Source of the DNA: CAYZRY01 sp964481005
GTDB lineage: Bacteria; Bacillota_I; Bacilli_A; RF39; UBA660
Length of the DNA: 9,462 bases
NCBI GenBank assembly: GCA_964481005.1
Contig: CAYZRY010000018.1
Coordinates: 1 to 9,462 of the forward strand
Direction: 5' to 3'
Both the position numbers and the translations under genes were made by a program. This document shows, in pieces, positions 5,480-9,462 of the stretch. Below the pieces are notes generated by a model. It searched no databases. It had not been told where the DNA came from and saw nothing but the letters and a program-made list of their open reading frames with translations. Numbering within the stretch: the first letter of the stretch is position 1; the number at the start of each line of letters is the position of its first letter.

Positions 5480-6193
5480 ATTTTGTCCAATAAAATATAA
5501 TTTTTTAACTTCTTTTGGAGTTAAGCTGCGATATTTCCCTGAGCTTAATCCTTTAAGATCAAGAAAAGATATTCTATCTCTTTTAAGTTTAATTACTTCG
5601 TGTCCAACGGCGCTGAACATATCTTTGACTTGATGATTTCTTCCTTCATGAATTGTTAATTCAATTAGTGAAGTATCTGTTTTATTATCTTGTGATTTGA
5701 TTTTAAGTCTAGCTGGAGCCGTTTTCTTGCCATCAATGACAACTCCTTTTTTAAGAGCCATCTGACTTTGAATAGATAATCTTCCTTTTATTTTAGCAAC
5801 GTAGACCTTCTCTATTTCATTTGATGGATGAGTAAGTAGATTAGTTAGCTCTCCATCATTTGTCAAAATCAGTGCTCCAGTTGTATCGTAATCTAGACGC
5901 CCAACCGGATAAATTCTTTTAGATTCGTTAATTAAATCGATAACCGTTGTTCGCTTCTTATCATCACTAGTTGTAGTAACTACCCCACGAGGTTTATTAA
6001 GTAAATAGTAAACTTTATCTTCACGACTTATAGCATTACCCATAACACTTATGTCATCACTACTTGAAACTTTGATGCCAAGCTCGGTAACTACTTCGCC
6101 ATTTACTTTGACTTTTCCTTCTTTAATTAGCTCTTCAGCTTTACGTCTTGAGGCAAGACCACTGCTAGCTATTACTTTCTGTAATCTTTCCAT
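5462..6193 (-). CDS. rluB: 23S rRNA pseudouridine synthase, RluB family
   Basis: A 243-residue protein. An N-terminal S4 RNA-binding domain (MERLQKVIASSGLASRRKAE, about 1-48) precedes the RsuA/RluB/E/F catalytic domain. YPVGRLDYDTTGALILTNDG (95-114) holds the catalytic Asp101, and EGRNHQVKDMF (183-193) is the second family motif. By family it isomerises a uridine in 23S rRNA near the peptidyl-transferase region; the exact target base is inferred from RluB homologues. I choose the ATG at 6191-6193, one base after the asnS stop, because the protein then begins with the family's usual MERLQK. A GTG at 6203-6205 is in frame but overlaps asnS. No clear ribosome-binding site is seen, so coupling to asnS is likely. 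Confidence 0.93.
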   Translation of the reverse strand: MERLQKVIASSGLASRRKAEELIKEGKVKVNGEVVTELGIKVSSSDDISVMGNAISREDKVYYLLNKPRGVVTTTSDDKKRTTVIDLINESKRIYPVGRLDYDTTGALILTNDGELTNLLTHPSNEIEKVYVAKIKGRLSIQSQMALKKGVVIDGKKTAPARLKIKSQDNKTDTSLIELTIHEGRNHQVKDMFSAVGHEVIKLKRDRISFLDLKGLSSGKYRSLTPKEVKKLYFIGQNKKDIE

Positions 6194-6194
6194 A

Positions 6195-7571
6195 TTAATA
6201 ATCACAATTCTTTGGTGTTCTAGGATAAGGAATTACATCTCTGATATTTTCAACACCAGTTACATATATAAGTAATCTTTCAAATCCCATTCCAAAACCT
6301 GAGTGTTTACATCCACCAAATTTTCTCAAGTTTAAATACCATTCTAATCCTTCAGTAGGTACTTTTAGTTCCTTCATACGACTAGTTAGTACGTCCATAC
6401 GTTCTTCTCTTTGTGAACCGCCCATTAACTCTCCTGCTCCTGGAACAAGTAAGTCGACCGCCGCAACTGTCTTTCCATCATCATTTGAACGCATGTAGAA
6501 AGCTTTGATATCTTTAGGCCAATTATAGACAAAAACCGGACTGTCAAAATGTTCTTTAGTCAAATATTTTTCATGTTCAGTTGCTAGGTCTTGTCCATGT
6601 TTTGGGGCAACTTCAAACTTATGATCAGCATTTAACAAAATATCGATAGCTTCCTCATGAGTAACTCTTTTCGCTTCTTTATTCATGACATTTTGCAACT
6701 TTTCAATAAGTCCTTCTTCGACAAATTTATCAAAGAATTCAAGTTCTACTTTAGCATGATCAAAAAGATATTTGATGATGTATTTAAGCATATCTTCTTC
6801 GATATTCATAAGACCATCGATGTCGCAGAAAGCTACTTCTGGCTCGATCATCCAAAATTCTGAAGCATGTGTTTTAGTATTAGAGTTTTCTGCTCTAAAT
6901 GTTGGTCCAAAAGTATAAATCTTCTTAAAGGCCATAGCAAAAGTTTCACCCTCTAATTGACCTGTTACTGTAAGACCTACTTTCTTACCAAAGAAATCAT
7001 GTGAATAATCTATCTCTTTGACATCTTTTAATTTATCTAAGTTGAGGGTCGTAACTTGGAACATTTCTCCAGCACCCTCACCATCATTCGCAGTAATTAT
7101 TGGCGAATGTAAATATACATAACCACGATCTTGAAAGTATGTGTGAATAGCTTGTGCAGTTATACTACGCACTCTAAAGACTGCTTGAAAAAGGTTTGTT
7201 CTAGGTCTTAAATAAGCTACTTCACGCAAGAATTCACGAGTGTGTCTTTTTGGTTGTATCGGATAATCATCCGGACAATCACCAAGTAAAACAATCTTAC
7301 TTACGACTACTTCAAAAACCTGTTCTTCCTTAGGTGAAGCTACCACTTTACCATATACTTCGATAGCTGATCCTACTTTAATTTTTTGAATTTGTTCAAA
7401 GTCAGCTAATTTATCATCATAGACAAGTTGGACAGTATTAAAGTAAGTTCCATCAGAAAACTCAATAAAACCAAACTCTTTCTGTTTACGATGATTTCGT
7501 ACCCATCCCTCAAGTTTTACTTCTTTTTCTAAATATTTTTGATGTTCTAAATATAGATCTTTAACGTCCAT
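6195..7571 (-). CDS. asnS: Asparaginyl-tRNA synthetase
   Basis: A 458-residue class IIb synthetase that charges tRNA-Asn. It has an N-terminal OB-fold anticodon-binding domain (about 15-100). The catalytic core has motif 1 around YLHSPIIT (153-160), motif 2 FRAENSNTKTHASEFW (225-240) and motif 3 GFGMGFERLLIYVTG (425-439). The PGAGELMGGSQRE block (377-389) is typical of the family. Length matches bacterial AsnS. The ATG at 7569-7571 is chosen because AGGGAGG (7577-7583) lies five bases upstream and the resulting start is normal for the family; nine more in-frame residues upstream cross that site. The leader is short and shows no T-box. rluB follows with one base between. Confidence 0.97.
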   Translation of the reverse strand: MDVKDLYLEHQKYLEKEVKLEGWVRNHRKQKEFGFIEFSDGTYFNTVQLVYDDKLADFEQIQKIKVGSAIEVYGKVVASPKEEQVFEVVVSKIVLLGDCPDDYPIQPKRHTREFLREVAYLRPRTNLFQAVFRVRSITAQAIHTYFQDRGYVYLHSPIITANDGEGAGEMFQVTTLNLDKLKDVKEIDYSHDFFGKKVGLTVTGQLEGETFAMAFKKIYTFGPTFRAENSNTKTHASEFWMIEPEVAFCDIDGLMNIEEDMLKYIIKYLFDHAKVELEFFDKFVEEGLIEKLQNVMNKEAKRVTHEEAIDILLNADHKFEVAPKHGQDLATEHEKYLTKEHFDSPVFVYNWPKDIKAFYMRSNDDGKTVAAVDLLVPGAGELMGGSQREERMDVLTSRMKELKVPTEGLEWYLNLRKFGGCKHSGFGMGFERLLIYVTGVENIRDVIPYPRTPKNCDY

Positions 7572-7597
7572 AAATACCTCCCTATTAAACAAAAACA

Positions 7598-7603
7598 ATT
7601 ATA
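7598..7603 (-). promoter_or_regulatory. Possible -10 of the asnS-rluB operon
   Basis: TATAAT on the minus strand, with a start about 20 bases before the asnS ATG. No good -35 is visible at 16-18 bp. Since there is no convincing terminator after the 151-residue gene, read-through from that gene may add to expression. Confidence 0.4.
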
Positions 7604-7616
7604 CAGTAATTAATGA

Positions 7617-8072
7617 TTAAAAACTAGTATAATTATTTAAAAACTCATATTTACGTTTGCTACTTACAAGTAGAATATTCTTAGTTGTCGTTGGCTTTTC
7701 ACCATCAAATAGCATCTTAGTTATCTCTTGGCGACTCTTTTTATTAATTAGTGAATCAGAGTGCTGAGCAGAAACATTGCTTTTAACTGCTATTTCTAAG
7801 CCGAGACTACTAAGCGATTTCTTATCGTTTTTAACAAAGACAAAACAGTCGTTATAATTATCTAGAACTTTAAACCTATCGATTGTTTGATTATTAAAGT
7901 TCTTATTTTTAACGAGCATTGGTCTTGCGCTAGCACCTATTGCCCTAAGTGGAAATAATCTTCCCTTAGTATATTTTTGCTCACCTAAATGAACTAGTGA
8001 TATTTTATACATTTTAAGCTTAAATGTACTAGTGACTATTTTATGTGAATGTATTTTAATATTCCTAATCAT
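7617..8072 (-). CDS. Basic orphan protein of unknown function (151 aa)
   Basis: I do not recognise a family. The protein is strongly basic (many Lys, few acidic residues), has no signal peptide or membrane segment, one Cys, and a short motif GRLFPLRAIGASARPML (37-53) that looks like an ordered core. The C-terminal third is Lys/Ser/Thr-rich. It is credible as a gene because it has GGAGG (8077-8081) four bases before its ATG and a near-consensus promoter at 8094-8122. It lies 45 bases upstream of the asnS ATG. Its basic character would suit nucleic-acid or ribosome binding, but that is a guess. Confidence 0.72.
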   Translation of the reverse strand: MIRNIKIHSHKIVTSTFKLKMYKISLVHLGEQKYTKGRLFPLRAIGASARPMLVKNKNFNNQTIDRFKVLDNYNDCFVFVKNDKKSLSSLGLEIAVKSNVSAQHSDSLINKKSRQEITKMLFDGEKPTTTKNILLVSSKRKYEFLNNYTSF

Positions 8073-8093
8073 ATGGCCTCCAAATCAAGACGT

Positions 8094-8122
8094 ATTATAC
8101 ACTATTTGCCCTAAAAAGTCAA
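8094..8122 (-). promoter_or_regulatory. Promoter of the 151-residue gene
   Basis: On the minus strand, -35 TTGACT (8117-8122), a 17-bp spacer and -10 TATAAT (8094-8099). It lies just below the terminator of the preceding gene and 22 bases above the start codon. Confidence 0.82.
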
Positions 8123-8132
8123 TTTTAGGCAA
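8106..8132. promoter_or_regulatory. Inverted repeat centred on a -35 box, possible operator
   Basis: TTG-C-CCTAAAA and TTTTAGG-CAA form an inverted repeat (10 paired positions, one bulged base) around AGTCAA, which is exactly the -35 box of the 151-residue gene. A repressor-size palindrome at that place could be an operator. As RNA it could only form weakly and has no T run. Confidence 0.45.
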
Positions 8133-8133
8133 G

Positions 8134-8155
8134 AAAAAAGACAATAAATTGTCTT
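8134..8155 (-). terminator. Terminator of the TSR-protein/202-residue gene operon
   Basis: On the minus strand AAGACAA-TTTA-TTGTCTT followed by four more T. The 7-bp stem begins inside the stop codon (8154-8156) of the 202-residue gene. It separates that operon from the promoter of the 151-residue gene. Confidence 0.82.
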
Positions 8156-8762
8156 ATTCTATTACTTGGGTAGATTTTAAATACATGGCAATCGACATTA
8201 GATAGAAAGATTTTTCTTCACCTTCGATTTCTTTTAAATTGTAATATGCATAGTAGTTTCCTACTTGTCCAGAGTTTGTTACTCCATGAACAGTATTTTT
8301 AAAATCTAACTTACTTTTTAAATTCGCAATTAATTTCTCTTCGAGATTAAAGACTATCAAGTTGTTAATAATCGACTTGATGTCTTTGCGAATTACTTTT
8401 GAATCGAGTTTATCATAATTCAGTCTAAGAATCAAAGTTTCGACAGTATCTGCGTTGTACGTTAACGATAGACTATCGAAAGTCTTTTTGTCTTCGTTAC
8501 TACTTTGGGCAACACAGACAATGTTTTCCATTCCTTCGACATCTTTATCGTTACATTTTACGCCATCAAAACCAATTTTTGGTGCTTTGTTTTTAAAGCT
8601 TTTAAAATCATAATTTATAGTACTTGTCGATTTACTTTGACTGACTGTTTTATAACCTTCGTCTTTTTTGATATTTGGAATGTTCATCAGTAGAATGATC
8701 AATCCGATAATTAGGGTGATTACAATTATTGTAATCAGTAATAAATATTTGTTCTTTTTCAT
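8154..8762 (-). CDS. Membrane-anchored extracellular protein, partner of the TSR gene (202 aa)
   Basis: I do not recognise a family. MKKNK precedes one long hydrophobic segment (about 6-27) without a signal-peptidase or lipobox site, so it should be an N-terminal anchor. The remaining 170 residues would be outside, with two cysteines (Cys70 and Cys83) able to pair, and a mixed alpha/beta-like composition. The ATG at 8760-8762 overlaps the TAA of the upstream TSR gene (TAATG). The GGAGG serving it lies 12 bases back, inside the last codons of that gene. An alternative ATG four codons earlier abuts the GGAGG and is less likely. The overlap implies coupled translation and a shared task with the TSR protein. 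Confidence 0.82.
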   Translation of the reverse strand: MKKNKYLLLITIIVITLIIGLIILLMNIPNIKKDEGYKTVSQSKSTSTINYDFKSFKNKAPKIGFDGVKCNDKDVEGMENIVCVAQSSNEDKKTFDSLSLTYNADTVETLILRLNYDKLDSKVIRKDIKSIINNLIVFNLEEKLIANLKSKLDFKNTVHGVTNSGQVGNYYAYYNLKEIEGEEKSFYLMSIAMYLKSTQVIE

Positions 8763-9462
8763 TATGCTGCACATCCTCCATATCCTGATTGAGCTACGAT
8801 AGCTGCACCTGTAGTGGCTACCTTACCCCTTACTCTAAAGTATAGTTTACTATACCTTTTTACATAATATCCACTTGTTCCTGCTGGTCTTCCTGCTTGA
8901 CCAAAGGTATATGCTCCCCAAACTCCCCAGGAATTATTTCCAGCTATATCACCTGTATAAGTAGCGGTAGCTGCTCCACCAATCGTATAGTGAACTGTCA
9001 TTTCAGTTGTTATCCATCTACTAGGATTTTGCACCTGCGTTGTATAAAAGTGAATGATATTCGTACAAGAAGCATGTTGCTGGGCATAAATCGTAGCATT
9101 TGGTTCAACTAGACAACTTTGAGTGTTACATGCTTGACTTTGACTTGAGGTCGAACAGGTTGCTCCGGTGTAGGTACTCTTAGTTGTAACTGTTCTACTT
9201 TGAGTTCCTCCTCCGCAGGAAACGCTACACGCTCCCCACGCACCGTAGGTCGTTGTTACTGATGAACAACATGACTGAGTATTACATGCCTGACTTTGAC
9301 TAGAAGTTGAACAAGTTGCCCCGTTGTAATTGCTTGTCGTAGTTACTGATCTACTTTGAGTTCCACTTCCACAAACTAAGCTACACGCTCCCCACGCACC
9401 GTAGGTTGTTGTTACTGATGAACAGCAAGCTTGTGTATTACATGCTTGTGAGTAGCTAGTAT
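8762..9462 (-). CDS. Thrombospondin type-1 repeat surface protein, C-terminal part
   Basis: The reading frame is open to the window edge (233 codons), so the start and any signal peptide are outside. It encodes the end of one TSR unit (9425-9460), two full 52-residue units (9269-9424 and 9113-9268), and a 116-residue C-terminal domain. Each unit reads C-x7-YGAWGACSx2CGxGTQSR...GATC...QACNTQxC. This gives six cysteines (unit positions 1, 14, 18, 38, 47, 52), the CSxxCGxG core, one Trp and one Arg of the usual Trp/Arg ladder, and the F-spondin-like placement of the first Cys before the Trp. The C-terminal domain is Gly/Thr/Tyr-rich with two cysteines (one near its start, one in the final GGCAA) and is unrecognised. 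The cysteine content implies export and disulfides. GCG, GGA and ACG codons make it richer in GC than its neighbours. Confidence 0.87.
   Translation of the reverse strand, partial: TSYSQACNTQACCSSVTTTYGAWGACSLVCGSGTQSRSVTTTSNYNGATCSTSSQSQACNTQSCCSSVTTTYGAWGACSVSCGGGTQSRTVTTKSTYTGATCSTSSQSQACNTQSCLVEPNATIYAQQHASCTNIIHFYTTQVQNPSRWITTEMTVHYTIGGAATATYTGDIAGNNSWGVWGAYTFGQAGRPAGTSGYYVKRYSKLYFRVRGKVATTGAAIVAQSGYGGCAA
9113..9462 (-). repeat. Tandem 156-bp repeats encoding TSR units
   Basis: The period is exactly 156 bp (52 codons): landmark TTACA recurs at 9126, 9282 and 9438. Two complete units (9113-9268, 9269-9424) and the end of a third are present. The stretch 9224-9270 matches 9380-9426 with only two differences in 47 bases, while other parts of the unit have drifted more. 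The array continues past the window edge. Confidence 0.93.

Noticed and set aside
7572..7616. T-box riboswitch upstream of asnS
   Set aside because: The leader is only about 20-45 bases, with no specifier stem or T-box sequence.
8897..9112. Plus-strand reading frame opposite the TSR gene
   Set aside because: It is antisense to a frame with clear TSR domains and has no ribosome-binding site.
9113..9462. CRISPR array or other DNA-level repeat
   Set aside because: The 156-bp period is a whole number of codons, the frame stays open, and the units encode a recognisable domain. There are no short repeats with unique spacers.
921..9462. Mycoplasma-type code (TGA read as Trp)
   Set aside because: The absence of TGA among 12 stops raised the idea, but the Trp codons checked are all TGG, and no gene needs TGA read-through to reach full length. 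An AT-rich preference for TAA explains it.

Overview
The window is AT-rich chromosomal DNA from a low-GC Gram-positive bacterium of the Bacilli type. The evidence is a run of small proteins typical of that group (a GSP13/YugI-like S1 protein, a YutI-like NifU protein, YutD, a YrzB-like DUF1292 protein), strong GGAGG ribosome-binding sites, TTGACA/TATAAT promoters, and tRNA genes with encoded CCA. All 12 visible stop codons are TAA except one TAG, and every Trp codon I checked is TGG, so nothing points to a mycoplasma code. An uncultured gut-type lineage of Bacilli/Erysipelotrichia would fit, but that is inference.

Layout. Positions 1-837 hold eight tRNA genes, all on the minus strand, in two units. 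Val-Thr-Tyr-Gln-Lys-Leu runs from a promoter at 858-886 to a terminator at 267-299. Ser-fMet starts at its own near-perfect promoter (200-229) and runs off the left edge. Next come divergent genes for an S1-domain protein (minus) and a NifU-type Fe-S protein (plus), with their promoters in the shared gap.

Positions 1592-5140 are a minus-strand cluster. In transcription order it is a tail-anchored 251-residue protein (GTG start), YutD, a DUF1292 protein, and a 711-residue soluble coiled-coil protein of unknown function. A plus-strand single-cluster ferredoxin (5269-5451) is divergent from that cluster and convergent with asnS-rluB (minus, 5462-7571). Both convergent gene pairs (nifU-type/711-residue gene and ferredoxin/rluB) share one compact bidirectional hairpin that also contains stop-codon bases. 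A small basic orphan protein (7617-8072) with its own strong promoter lies upstream of asnS.

The right end is the most unusual part. It holds the C-terminal part of a cysteine-rich, probably exported protein made of tandem 52-residue repeats. I recognise these as thrombospondin type-1 (TSR) domains with the six-cysteine layout of the F-spondin-like group. They are followed by a roughly 116-residue C-terminal domain I do not recognise. Its stop codon overlaps (TAATG) the start of a gene for a 202-residue membrane-anchored protein with an external cysteine pair, so the two are probably made together. No TSR gene start, signal peptide or upstream partner is visible because the gene runs off the right edge.
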